Shown here: positions 12,716 to 24,233 of the stretch, piece after piece
Layout of the letters: the number at the start of each line of letters is the position of its first letter
Numbering within the stretch: position 1 is the stretch's first letter
Assembly (NCBI GenBank): GCA_018873245.2
Contig: JAEMBT020000004.1
Coordinates: 12,098,418-12,162,417 of the forward strand
Direction: 5' to 3'
DNA from: Archegozetes longisetosus
Taxonomy: Eukaryota > Arthropoda > Arachnida > Sarcoptiformes > Trhypochthoniidae
Length of the DNA stretch: 64,000 nucleotides
Translations under genes and position numbers: made by a program
Notes under the pieces: model-generated
What the model saw: only the letters and a program-made list of their open reading frames with translations
The model's database searches: none
Told to the model about the DNA's origin: nothing

Positions 12716-13364
12716 TATTAGAAAAATACTTCTTTCACCGACTTTTCCGTAACTTCAGACACAAGAATTTTAATTGATTTGCAGGCAATTATAACTAAAC
12801 TACTCAACAATAGTCAAATTAATTGGCTTGAAAATAGTGTTTCTAGTATCGAAATTTTGACTTAATATCATTGTTGATAATATTAATTATGAAAGACACT
12901 ATGAATTGCTCTTTCTAAAACTACACTCAAAATCTTTTGTGTTAATTGGGATTTGAATGAATTCTAACCCATATTAAGACTAGCATTTATTAAGTACAGA
13001 AAATCGTATAATCAAACAATCGTAAATTTATTTATTGAACAACTATTTATGATATTTAACAAATCAGTCAAATCATTTAAAACATAATAGATCAATAATT
13101 AACTTAATTTCTATAAACCATTTTAAGACCGAACCAAAATGAGATCATTAGAATTGTGATCGAATTCGGCCTTCAATTTCCAAATATTTGAATACCTAGT
13201 AAAATGCTAATTTATAAAAAATGAGAATTAAACGATTCGATCAAATAGTGAGTGCTAATAGATTGCCACTAACTAAAACCACAATAAAATGATTTAATGA
13301 CAACTAATTTCTAATTGAAATATGCGGCACTTCCTATAGAATTAAGTATTGATTAATCACGATA

Positions 13365-16300
13365 TTAATCAAGATCTGACGCATAAATTTCATCGTCCGA
13401 TTGCTTGTTTGGCTGATTCTCTAAAAAATTGTTATTAGCTTGTTGTGCAAATTTGTATTCAATCATTCTTCCAGATATATACTCCTTAATGCCATTCGAA
13501 TAATCGATAAGTTCAAGAGATATTTTATTGTCAAGTTTCCTAAAGAAAAAGTTTGAATAGATTTTTAAATATTCACAAATTAACTATTTGAAATAGAATG
13601 TATACCCCGATAGGATATGTGCGCAAAAAACTCTATCAAGAGTCCAATCAGTGAATGCCTTTCTGAAATAATTGAAAAAATATAAACAACTTAATGATGT
13701 GGATAAAATTTAGGAGAAATCTAATTATATTTGATACTAACATTGCCTGTTCACTCCAAATGGCAGTTTGCCTACAATTCGTATTTAGGGGTTCGACGCC
13801 ATACAGAGAACATTGAATGGCTAAAGTGGGTAATTGAGCGAAATATCTTTCCAATTTGAATACTAACACTCTTTTAACATTTACAGTATGGCCCAAATCA
13901 ACGTTAAATATTGTACAGCAGTTCGATTCAAAATCAGTCTTAATTAATCGGCCTCTAAAATAAGTGTCAAGTTTCTCATCTTTATAGGCAACTAAACTTC
14001 CGATCGCATGAAACACGTTCGGATTTTCTTTAGCCTTCGTATTCAAGTAATGCACTCTGTAATAAAGTAGTTGTCAATATTCCAGTCATCAATGTTATTA
14101 AACTATAATTATAAATAAATTACTTCAATGCAGAGCACAAATCCTTTAATTGTTGAAATTGGTTGAGAGTACCAATGGCTTCATTATTACATGCTTTCTT
14201 AATGTCATTTTCACTAAACTGTCTGTTGCCAAACGGCAAAATGCCAAAGAAAGAAAACGGAGACTGAATACCTGTTACTTTTAATATAACAGATGAGCCA
14301 ATTTCTAAGTCAAGATCACAAGTGCCAAATACCTCTTCTTCCTCATCCTCTACAGCGTGCCCTTAATTTTAGAACAAAAGCTCTTATCTTCTAAAAAACG
14401 GAACAATCAAGACGGTTTACTTACGTCTTTCTGGATCGACGTGAAGGAAAGTACAATAATTACTAGCACGACAACCGCCTGGTGTCCCATAATATTTACA
14501 TGTTCTCCTATCTTTAGGATCTAGGAATTGGAGATATATCAAAATGAGAAATGTTAGTATGATTTTAATATAAATGTTTTATTGACAAACAGATGACTTA
14601 CGGAATCCAAGTGTAGCGGTCGCCAGATCGTCGGGAATCATTTGGTAGTTATTGATATCACAGTGGGCGTCGTCTACCATTGGATCCCAATCATCATCTT
14701 CTTCAGAAGAATTTGAGTCAGTTCGGGCAGACACCGAAATCTGTTTTGAGCACTTGAAGTCGAACAGCCATTGACTTGTCTTTTTCCATAAGCTATTTTG
14801 CTTATCAGCTGTGAAGTGACTTCAGGAGGAGTTTTTTCTCTGTCAGCTCTTTCTGCCTCTTCAACCCATTCCATGTTATCAGTTATGGCATACTTTTGAA
14901 TAACTAAATTAGAATTAATCAATATATCCTTAGCATTCGGTCCGTTTGAGTCATTAGTCCATAAAAATATTTCAAGTCTGGAATCGAAACTAAAATTCGA
15001 AGGTTTATGTCCGATATAAGCAGTCAATATGTGTTCGTCCTGATAACCAGTTAACTCAGTGAAGTATTGGATGGACTCTTCAGACCAAGCATTCGATCCA
15101 TTTGGAGACACTCTTGAAAGACAACATTTGACAGCGAGTGCCGGACACGTAGCGAATTGTCGCGTCAATGGCATCAAGTCTTTGATTTCTACAAGCTCTT
15201 CATTTCCATAGTCAACATAACTGACTAATGCTTTGTCGTCGATAACTGTGATAACTCTGACGCGATACCAGCGCTGGTCTTGACTGTACTGACACGCCCA
15301 AAATGATTTAGCAGTAACTTGCGAAACATCAGTTTCATGCACTGGTTCGTAATTTGAATAATAATTAAATAGTTGTTCGTCGAGATCTTCGAGTTGAGCG
15401 ATTCCTACTTGTGTGTCATTGATATGTACGAAAAATTCTGACGGGCTTATGATATGTGAAGGAAGAACTATTAGGCCTTCATTATTGTCTGGAACTATAG
15501 GCGGAGGTATACGTATTTCATTCACGTAAGAAATTATGTTTGATTGAGACAAAGATTGAGGCACACATTCAGACACATTTAGAGGTACACTTCGGGCTGC
15601 AATTTGTGGTACATCTGCTCTTTCATTACATTTGGCCATAAAATTTGGATCAGAAAAACTTTCACTATTAGTTCCTCTACAACTTTTCAGCTTAATTTCA
15701 GACTTTTGACTTCCATTAATATTTTGCTTTGGCACAGGTTTCGTGTCACTAACAAGTGTTTCAGGAGTCGCGACGCCTACCATTTCGTTCAATTGAATGA
15801 GATCTGTTTCTTCTTCAGCATCAACATCAGGTAAAGGCAAGTAATTAACTAAGTTCTCTGTTTGTCCGTTTTCGCATCTTATTATTAAGTCGACCGGATA
15901 TATAACACTATCGAGCACTTCATTGAGTTTATGTGGCTTCAAAAAGATTGCGCTCAAGTTTTGGTTATCGATTGCATCTTTAAACTCGTCAACTGATTTT
16001 TTAGGCCACTTAAAAGTTTCTAAACCCATGCCTTGTAAATAGCAATGAATTGCTTGCTTTCGCTTAGTCAAATCAACTGACAATCGCATAATCTTTGATA
16101 GTGGCAGCTCTTCAGTGTTTCCCCAATCAACGAATAGCACCTTAACTGTTTTGATGGAATCTTTCTCAATTGCATTTTCATAATTGATATGAATGATTTG
16201 AGCCCTATACCAGTAACCATCACTCGAATAAACGGCCGCGCAATACATACCAAGTGTTATATCAGCAGAAGTCAACTTATAATTGCCAGACTTTTCCATT

Positions 16301-17078
16301 TCTTCCTGTTTCACTTGAATTACGTGAAAATAGTTATTAACTTCGCGATCATTTAAATGCAGCCAAAAACTTGATGGCGTTTCAATGTAAGCAATGGTGA
16401 CAGGAGTCATCTTATTAGTATTCACTTTAACTAACTTAAGTCTTAAACTGCCGCTTTCGTCAAAAGTATGAGATTTTGTTGATACACTTCCATTAAGTTG
16501 AGAATCATCTAATTTATCACATGAGTTGATCGTTGATGAGACTTGATTTTGTTGACAAACTTTTGGTCGAACACTCGCACAACCGTTGGTAATAGACGAG
16601 CGATTGGAAGTTGCGTCATAGAAAGTCAGATCACTTGTGGTCGTTTCTGTGCTGTTCTGTTTTGAGTTACTTACTTTGTCTTCTTTTGACTGCGCTAATC
16701 GCATTTCTTCCATTTGAGCGACTGAACCAAAGGCTATCATTGAACTAGGTCTATCCATGATTACCATTTGTTCGCTAAATGATGGCAAAGAGTTGACACT
16801 AGGGTTAGGACGTATAGGTTTGAAAAAATATAAGACATGATTGATTACAGAATTTGACTCAACAGAAAAGTATTTCTAGCATATGCTGTGTGTTCACTAC
16901 TATTTAGACATTCATTATATTCCGTATTAATAAAGTTATTTATAGTGTTTATAGGAAGACTCATTTTGTAGCTATAGTTATGAAGACATTTTTGATTGTT
17001 TACGAAAATTATACTGTACTTATTAAGCTTATTTAGCCCAATTATTGTTGCATCTCGTGCTGACCTACTCTTAGTCAT
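13365..17078 (-). CDS. Three-Tudor protein with CCCH zinc finger
   Basis: Eight exons on the minus strand: 17078-16849, 16798-14776, 14740-14602, 14520-14425, 14361-14124, 14056-13738, 13658-13606 and 13539-13365, joining to about 1090 aa. Start is ATG 17078; an in-frame ATG at 16964 is an alternative. Tudor 1 spans about residues 208-335, with the core YWYRAQIIHI and VKVLFVDWGNTEE. Tudor 2 spans about 515-645, with RWYRVRVITV and ALVSYVDYGNEE. A CCCH finger (C-x8-C-x5-C-x3-H, in CKYYGTPGGC...C...H) lies at about 804-825. Tudor 3 is near 912-1010 and is more divergent (NVDLGHT replaces the V/FDYGN motif). Extended Tudor domains bind symmetrically dimethylated arginines on PIWI proteins, so a role in the piRNA pathway or germ granules is likely. 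A 35-nt gap (14741-14775) must be removed to keep the frame; it is either a tiny intron or a frameshift. Confidence 0.88.
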
Positions 17079-17332
17079 TAGGAATAAACACGCACGCTAG
17101 CAACAATACCTAAACTACTATACTTTAAGAATCTCAGTTAAAAGTAAGGTTAGGTCAGCGCCAAATATAACAATACGGCCAAAGAGACAAAATTAATCTC
17201 TTTGTTGATGGTGTACTTAGCTAGCAATTTCAGTCTCGCAAGCCAGTCAAAATGGCAGTTAAGCGTCATCTGAATCTGCGGCTTTTTACGTTAAATAATT
17301 ATAAATGTTATTACATAAAACTCTAACATGTA

Positions 17333-17352
17333 TCTCTCTCTCTCTCTCTCTC
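17333..17352. repeat. (TC)n microsatellite
   Basis: Ten uninterrupted TC units in the interval between the Tudor gene and the coiled-coil gene. Confidence 0.95.
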
Positions 17353-17757
17353 AAGAAGAGTCATTAGCTTCACTGACAGTCTATCGGCAGGCAAAGAATC
17401 CAAGTAATGTTTGAGACGTTCAAATATTTGACTGAATCCAAAAAATATTTCCAAAACTCTTATATTTAGCCCAAAATACAGCAAAGTTTAGTACAATCTG
17501 ACTAGACTATTTCGTCAAAGTGTGGTCGTATTGCATTTGGTGACCAAACCTTACTTTTAAATAAACATGTTTTGACCAGTTAGGTTTGATCAACATTACT
17601 GGCATCACATGTCTATTGCATCTCTATATATAAGTAAGGTTAAGCCAGTATAAGTTGAAACAACATGACTACAGTTTGACATAAAGGCCAAATATCGATT
17701 AACAACAATTGTGATCATTCTGATGATTAATAGTTAAAACAATATCTGAACACTTAC

Positions 17758-18210
17758 ACCGGTTGTAACCCATTTGGATTGGTTCCCATCAACATATTCT
17801 TTGCGAATTCCAGAGCCTTTTGGTGGACAAGTTCTCTTTGAGCCAATTGTTTGATGAGTGAATCGTTTTCATTCCTGGTCTCAATTAGTTCTGTTCGATA
17901 TATCTCTTTGTCTGTGTTTACACTTTCTATCTCTAGGTTTAAGGTCTGGTTCTCTTTGAGAAGCGATTCATTTTCTGCTAACAAACTGTCATGTTCATCA
18001 CAAATTGTATTGTAATCATGAATCACCTCATTGAACGATTGCTCAAAAGTGTTCAAATTTGATTTCATTAATTGTTCAAAACTAGTAAAAGTTGACTTAA
18101 TTGAAACCAATTCACGTTTCAGTTGGCTTAAGGTCTTATTCCTCTTAATTTTCTCCATATGTTGAGCTGCTTCTAACAATAAAGTAAAAGCTCGTAAATC
18201 ATTATAACCA
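17758..18210 (-). CDS. Coiled-coil protein, partial gene model
   Basis: This open exon most likely runs from an acceptor (TTATTAG) at 18211-18212 to a strong donor (GTAAGT) just past 17758; reading through gives an artificial stop at 17754. The encoded 150 or so residues start GYNDLRAFTLLLEAAQHMEK and then form a heptad-rich, charged helix with many Leu and Glu (for example DSLLAENESLLKENQTLNLE). A long coiled coil is predicted from about residue 20 to 135. If there is no upstream coding exon, the first ATG is at 18158. Two acceptors could supply the last exon: one near 17720, giving about 31 more residues, and one at 17373, adding only EANDSS before a stop at 17351. I do not recognise the family. 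The gene is tandem with the Tudor gene and divergent from ALG5. Confidence 0.6.
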
Positions 18211-19777
18211 CTAATAATTAAATGAACTAAAATATTAATAATTAACTTAACGTTTACTTCAATTCAATGGAGAAAAACAGAAATAGATATTAAGGACACA
18301 AATGACGGTTTACAAAAAAAATTGTGTGACTTTTAATGAATTGTGGCACGAGAAGAGAAGTGATGCAAAAATAAATTCACAATTCATGAGATGAGATGTC
18401 TTTTGGATCTAACCTTAGATTGAATGCAAAAATCAAATGATAAAAATTTGGCGCATTTACTAAACACTAACCCGAACCATGTGTTTATTTATAAAGTATT
18501 CAAAACAACAGAGGAGTTATTACGCGCACGCGCACTAATGCGCACTTTAGTCAACTCTGACTCAATGCTAGGCTCTCACAGATTTAGATTGAGGTTAACT
18601 TGTAGACCCTCTAAAGGTTCCTATGTTTTAATTACTATTAATAAAAGAGAACGAATACAAATTTTACAACTTTTATATTCCTCAGCGCACATATTTCAAG
18701 ATATTTTTGTCGCTTTTTCGTCATTCATGTCATGAACAATCATGAGATAAAGCTAACACAATCTAATTAGAAACAAAGTTTACTTTAGAAAACTTTTTAA
18801 TATTTAGAAATAATCCAATAATTGCTGTGTTGAAATAACTATTTTTACATATACTTTAGTTCTTACATTCACTTTATAAAACCTGATGCGAGTCACGGAT
18901 TATAACTGCCTTTACAATAGTTAGATAACTTACTTGTATAGTTTTGCTGTACTGTCAAATTAAGATATCAAATAAGAACTATAATAGATGTAAGTTAGGC
19001 TCAAATAACAACTTTTGTGTTTCTACTAAAAGTGCAAAACTATTTGTTTAGGCTTTTTAAATAAGTTTGATGTCTTACAAGCAAGTTCAGTTTCAAAGAT
19101 GCCAATTTGAACTTTCAGTTATGTTTCGAAGTCTAACTTCAAATTGAGCTAATCTTAGCAGAGCTTTAACAACATAAGAGTTGATGAACAAGTCTCAAGA
19201 TCGTTCTATAATGATTTAGTGGCCTGATCTTAAAGTGTTGCCTAAATTTAACAAAGGATTCACTTTTGATAAGTTTATAAGCGATGTAATCCTGACTGAA
19301 CACAAAGTGATTAATTAACAGCCGTATTCTAGGAGCACACTTGACGGCTAGCTGGCACTTAACTAGCAGCCTTGGGGCAACTTAATATTCAAAGAAAGCT
19401 CTCATAATAGCAAACCGTCACACCACAGAATATCTAAGCGTTATCCCTCGTGTGCAAGTTGACCATAAGAAACTTTGTAATCAAGGATTTAATCAAAGCA
19501 TTGTTTTAGAGTATGGCACTAGGACTTAGGTTAGGTTAGATACGAGAGAGAGTCTTGTACAGCGACTGAGAATCCAAAGCTTTTTTGCTACTGTATGAGT
19601 TGACGTTGCTTTTGAGCAAACCCTCAATTTAGTTGGATATAAACAAACCTATGATAATACACGTGTAACTATCGAAATTATCATTTTATTAATTAAATCT
19701 CAAACTAAACTTCGCTTCTATATTATGTGATCGTAATCTCAACCTTAAAGATATCAGATATTTATCAATAAAGAAAA
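18211..19777. other. Divergent intergenic region upstream of ALG5
   Basis: About 1.6 kb between the minus-strand coiled-coil gene and ALG5. An open stretch at 18424-18735 (+, 103 codons) has no domain and an uneven composition, and is not called as a gene. Unplaced 5' exons of the coiled-coil gene could lie in the left part. The rest is AT-rich with no clear motif. Confidence 0.45.
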
Positions 19778-20767
19778 ATGTTTTTCTCTTGTGGATGTCT
19801 GATACAATTGTTATTGACATTAATTTTAGCGATATTGTTTTTAATAGTTATAATAAGTCTTATTTTGAAACTGACTTCATCTCCGATTCCAAACATCATT
19901 CGTTATGAGAGCGAAAAATACTTTTTAGATCCAAAAAGCAATCAAAAAATACTATTTCCAAATCTTTTGAAAGATGAGCCATCAATCTATCTGTCAGTCA
20001 TTGTTCCCGCTTTTAACGAAGAGGATAGATTACCGAAAATGTTGGACGAATCGATCGATTACTTGGAAAAAAGATCTCTGAATAAAACTTCATTCACTTA
20101 TGAAATAATAGTAGTCGATGACGGAAGTAATGACAAGACCAGTGAAGTGGCCTTAGATTACGTGAAAAAGTATGGCACAAATAAGATTAGAGTTTTGACA
20201 CTTGAGAAAAATCGTGGAAAAGGAGGAGCTGTAAGATTAGGAATGCTCTCTTCAAGAGGTCAACTTCTACTGTTCGCCGATGCGGACGGCGCTACAAAGT
20301 TCTCTGAATTTGACAAATTAGAGACATTCATGAACCAAAATAAAGACTGTGATCGACCAGCGATTGCGATCGGATCGAGAGCTCATCTCCAGAATGAGTC
20401 AATCGCTTCGCGGTCTCTGTTCCGTACGATTCTTATGTATGGTTTCCACTTTGGGGTTTGGTTTCTGGCAGTTCGCACTATAAAAGACACTCAATGTGGC
20501 TTCAAATTGTTTGGCAGAGATATTGCTAGGTTATTGTTTACACACATTCATGTCGAAAAATGGGCTTTTGATGTCGAACTTCTTCTCATTGCTGAGAAAT
20601 TGAATTGTAATATAAGTGAGATTGCTGTCAATTGGACTGAAATCGACGGATCAAAAGTTGTCCCCTTCTGGAGTTGGCTACAGATGGGAAAAGATGTGGC
20701 AATTATTTCATTAAAATATACAGTTGGGGCATGTCTTATACCAGAATTAAAGATTAAAAATAAATAA
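19778..20767 (+). CDS. ALG5: ALG5, dolichyl-phosphate beta-glucosyltransferase
   Basis: A single-exon gene of 329 aa, close to the usual ALG5 length (about 324-334). A membrane anchor covers residues 7-31. The GT2 glycosyltransferase domain starts at about residue 70 with LSVIVPAFNEEDRLPKML, followed by YEIIVVDDGSNDKTSE (binding UDP-sugar), EKNRGKGGAVRLGM, and the metal-binding ADADGATKFSEFDKLE (DxD type). Further on, IGSRAH and TQCGFKLFGRDIARLLF are also ALG5 hallmarks. The enzyme transfers glucose from UDP-Glc to dolichyl phosphate on the cytosolic face of the ER; Dol-P-Glc then supplies the three glucoses of the N-glycan precursor through ALG6, ALG8 and ALG10. The stop is at 20765-20767. 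MRPL46 converges from the right only 111 nt away. Confidence 0.97.
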   Translation: MFFSCGCLIQLLLTLILAILFLIVIISLILKLTSSPIPNIIRYESEKYFLDPKSNQKILFPNLLKDEPSIYLSVIVPAFNEEDRLPKMLDESIDYLEKRSLNKTSFTYEIIVVDDGSNDKTSEVALDYVKKYGTNKIRVLTLEKNRGKGGAVRLGMLSSRGQLLLFADADGATKFSEFDKLETFMNQNKDCDRPAIAIGSRAHLQNESIASRSLFRTILMYGFHFGVWFLAVRTIKDTQCGFKLFGRDIARLLFTHIHVEKWAFDVELLLIAEKLNCNISEIAVNWTEIDGSKVVPFWSWLQMGKDVAIISLKYTVGACLIPELKIKNK

Positions 20768-20878
20768 ACCTTTATTTTTATTGATTTAATTTCTTACTAT
20801 ACCTGATAGTTATAGTCATGTTATAAGTAATATAATTATTCAATTATAAATAAAATTGACTTTTGAATAAATTTTTAT
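20768..20878. terminator. Shared 3' zone of ALG5 and MRPL46
   Basis: The 111-nt convergent gap carries AATAAA on the plus strand at 20849-20854 (for ALG5) and on the minus strand at 20771-20776 (TTTATT as written, for MRPL46). Each signal lies beyond the other, so the two 3' UTRs should overlap in antisense by about 80 nt or more. Confidence 0.55.
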
Positions 20879-21906
20879 TTATTGAGAAACTGCTATTTTA
20901 CTTTTTACAACACGTCTAAACGTCTTATTTCTATTCATAATTTCACTTATGTCTAGTTCTTCGACTAATAATGATTTGTTGAGTGAAGACCAGTATGCTT
21001 TTGGCAAAGCAAGTGCCAATTCTTTTCTGTTGAGCCATTCATAATCAGTACAAAACTCTTTATTCAAACGGAAGTCACCGCTTGTGTGATACACTTTGAA
21101 GAAAAATACCTTTGCGCCCTTTTTGTTGGTCTCTTTAGCGACAGCTTTTGGATATCTATAGAAATATACAGCCGACGGAACATTCCCTAAATAATTAACT
21201 TCTAATTGATTTCCACCAAAGTCAATAAGAGCTCTTTCAGCTGTCTGTCTCATTGTTTCTCCGTCCTTATGTAAAGCTTGTGGCAAAAGCCAGTGATATT
21301 TGTCGCCCAATTTCTGTTTGCAAACAAGCATTAAGTGTCTATCGAGACATCGAGTCAATGATTTCTTGTCATTGATTTCGTCCGATTCTAAATGTATAAT
21401 TAGTCGATTGATTATTTGAAAAATAATGAGTTACGCTATTCTTACGCGTAATTCGCGGCGCTTTCACGAATCGTTTGAGTTCTTCGTTCATGACTTCCTC
21501 GAAGTCCTGTGCTGTCTGTTTTGCAGCCGCGTCCAAGTCCTTCTCATCGACTTTAGCTCCAGATGCGATTCGTTCGGCACGACGTCTGAAGACATCAAAA
21601 AATCAATTAAAAATTATTAAAGTTATTAGGAAAAATTTAATTTTAGTTCACAATCAACACAATAATGGCTTACACATCTTCAAAATGTCTCATTTCGTGG
21701 TCAGAATACAGGCTACGATTGACTTCAACTTTTGCCATAATATTTGACATCTTTTTTTCCAACCAATTCATTTCGGGTGTGATTTGTGGCACTCTTTGCA
21801 GGCACACAGAACCCAATAAATGCCACTCGCTTATATTCCGTCTTAGGATTAATTGAATACCTTTTAATCTATAATTTGTATTAATAAACTTAAAAGTTGA
21901 ATTCAT
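20879..21906 (-). CDS. MRPL46: Mitochondrial ribosomal protein L46 (mL46)
   Basis: Three exons, 21906-21674, 21585-21446 and 21387-20879, join in phase to 293 aa (human protein 279). The N-terminal part carries LGSVCLQRVPQITPEMNW and RSLYSDHEMRHFED. Exon 2 encodes a charged helical linker (ERIASGAKVDEKDLDAAAKQ, then FEEVMNEELKRFVKAPR). Exon 3 holds the Nudix-like fold: LDRHLMLVCKQKLGDKYHWL, LPQALHKDGETMRQTAERAL (where a true Nudix box would be), GAKVFFFK and YEWLNRKELA. mL46 sits in the large subunit of the mitochondrial ribosome and its Nudix fold is thought to be non-catalytic. The start ATG 21906 opens onto a short basic sequence suited to mitochondrial import. BCKDHA lies upstream on the same strand. 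Confidence 0.94.
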
Positions 21907-22502
21907 TTTTAAATTAAGTGAATGTAGATTTTTCTCATTTAAAAGCCGATGCTTTCAATGTTTACATAAATATTGTCTTACTTTTGAGTGGCATCTATTG
22001 AACGTGTAATGTGTTGTACAAAAAATGCGCCATTTTCTAAGTTTTGAACAATCAACTGTATTGTTTAGTCGGTAGATGATGTCGTTTTGCAAAATTAGTC
22101 AAATAATACTTTGAATTACAAAGTGATGCAACTGTATGACTGTTCTGCAAATTTTGGCCAATATTAGAACAAGTCTATATATTTTATTCATACAAAATAA
22201 TCATAATTTGATAAACTTTAAAGCAGTTAACGTAACAAATATTAAAGTTTAGTCTACAAAATAATCCAATTCATAAGAAACTTATAGCTAATCATACTTA
22301 TGATTGAGGTAATCAAGTCTTATAGAGCTTTTAAAACTCTTGATTTGTAGAAATTGAATCAAATTATGGAATAGTTAACAGAAAATAAGCTTTAAACTTA
22401 TTAGTTCAGTGTGATTCAATATAAAAATGAACTTAAAAAAAATACTTCATTTCATGATTGGACAGATATCTTAAAACTCTGTCGTAAGATGATTAATTGG
22501 AA
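21907..22502. other. Intergenic region between MRPL46 and BCKDHA
   Basis: About 600 nt of AT-rich DNA. It should hold the MRPL46 promoter and BCKDHA 3' UTR; no clear TATA box or other motif stands out. Confidence 0.5.
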
Positions 22503-24233
22503 TCATGACTTGAAATTACTGATAGGGTAATGCTCCTTATAAACTTGCAAGTGCTTCTTAAGCTCTTCCGACTGTTCTTTGATATTATTTGGCATTAGGT
22601 CATAAATATCGGTAAACATTTCCATCCAATTAGGTTTGAGTTGTTTTTCTGCGTTAGCAAACGCTGACATCACAAGTCTTTTGGCTTCTTCTTTCCAACT
22701 TTTCTCTTCGTCGTCATTCCACCACTTTTTATGTTCCATAAATTTTCTCAAACGAGAAATCGGGTGATCCTTTTGGTGCCAAACCCTCACTTCATCGACA
22801 CTACGGTAAGCACTGGAGTCGTCAGATGTGGAGTGGTGTCCAATCCTGTATGTCATGGCTTCGATGAGAACAGGTCGCGACTCTTCAATGCAAATATTTC
22901 GTGCGGCGCGTGTCGCGTTATAAACGGCTAATACATCATTACCATCAACCCTTATTGAAGGAATACCAAAAGCTGGTCCTCGAGAAGCTTTAAATAAATT
23001 AATTATATTAGATTCAAGTTCTTTATAATCATTTGTCACATGAATACCAATTCCATCTCCTCTATACTGTTCGTGCGTTGGCGTTGATATCGCATAACCA
23101 TTATTACGACTAATTGAAGAAAAACAATAATTGGTTTAGATAAGGCAGAAATGTAAAGTATAAAATTTTAGATACCAGAAGAATATGATGGGAGCGTCCA
23201 AAGTGGCCGCAAAGTTGAGCGAGGCATGTGCGTCACCTTCAGAAGCAGCTCCTTCTCCGAAATAGCAAATAACAATCCTTCCCTTTGCCTCGCGTTTCAG
23301 TGCATAAGCAGATCCAACTGCTTGTGGCATTTGTGTAGCCAATGGAGAAGATATTGAAATAAAGTTATGTTCTCGACTGCCATAATGAACAGGCATTTGT
23401 CTGCCTTTTTCCAAATCATCACAATTGCCGTAACATTGAGCCATAAATTTTTCCAATTTAAATCCTCTCCACATTAAAACACCTATTTTTGCGTTACAAA
23501 GTTAGTTAAAGCAAGTTGAGACTCAGTTTAGATCAAGCGTTAATCAAATAAGGACCTGCTTCTCTGTATTGTCCAAACACAATATCGTCATCATTGATGG
23601 CAGCAGCAGAACCGAAATGAGTTCCCTCTTCTCCATAATTTGTCATGTAGAAGGAAATCCTTCCCTGACGTTGAGATTCATAGAGAACTCTATCCATTGA
23701 ATTCAAAATTGTCATTCCTTTTTAAATACATTAGATTTAGTCACAACAATATTAATGATCAAAAATTGAAAGGTAAATAGAATGAAATAACAGCTATTCT
23801 AAGATCAGGTTAAAACATTTTTTCGAACTGAGCCAATCAATTAATAATAAACATTGGAACCTTTATAAATTCTAGTAATCATGTTTTGACTCAGATTCGG
23901 GTCTTCGGAAGGATTGATGACGATTCCATCTCGGTTCATAACCCGATAAACAGGTATTCCGTCGTAACTTTCGGGGAGAATGAACTCAAGATTTTCAGTC
24001 CATTTGGATCGGGAACCTGGGAATTCGGGCTTATCTTCAATCGAGTTATCAGTTTTGGGCATCGAAGACGCGTTTGAACACAAATGCCTCGATTGTTGCC
24101 CAAAACGACAATATTTAGTGTTTAGTGAGTTGGGCGAACGTTTCGATAACTCAAAAAAATTGTTTGAATTGTTTACCAATTTATTAATTGATATAAACTT
24201 TTTTTGAACACTTAATAGATTTCTTAAAGACAT
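22503..24233 (-). CDS. BCKDHA: Branched-chain 2-oxoacid dehydrogenase E1 alpha
   Basis: Five exons, 24233-23861, 23717-23556, 23482-23176, 23109-23048 and 22987-22503, join in phase to 462 aa (human precursor 445). The first 60 or so residues are Ser/Asn/basic-rich and fit a mitochondrial targeting peptide. Recognisable blocks follow in order: [80 protein letters not shown], the thiamine-diphosphate motif start [14 protein letters not shown] with [18 protein letters not shown], and the phosphorylation loop [21 protein letters not shown]1 alpha pairs with E1 beta to decarboxylate the oxoacids of Leu, Ile and Val in the matrix. The conserved serines of the loop are the known targets of BCKD kinase, so control by phosphorylation is expected. 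Intron 4 (22988-23047) is 60 nt, has no in-frame stop, and could be retained without a frameshift. Confidence 0.97.

Noticed and set aside
16068-16253. Open frame inside the Tudor gene in another frame
   Set aside because: Shadow of the Tudor 1 coding exon.
18424-18735. 103-codon open frame (+) upstream of ALG5
   Set aside because: No domain, no splice or promoter context and an uneven composition; such a length is expected by chance in this much sequence.
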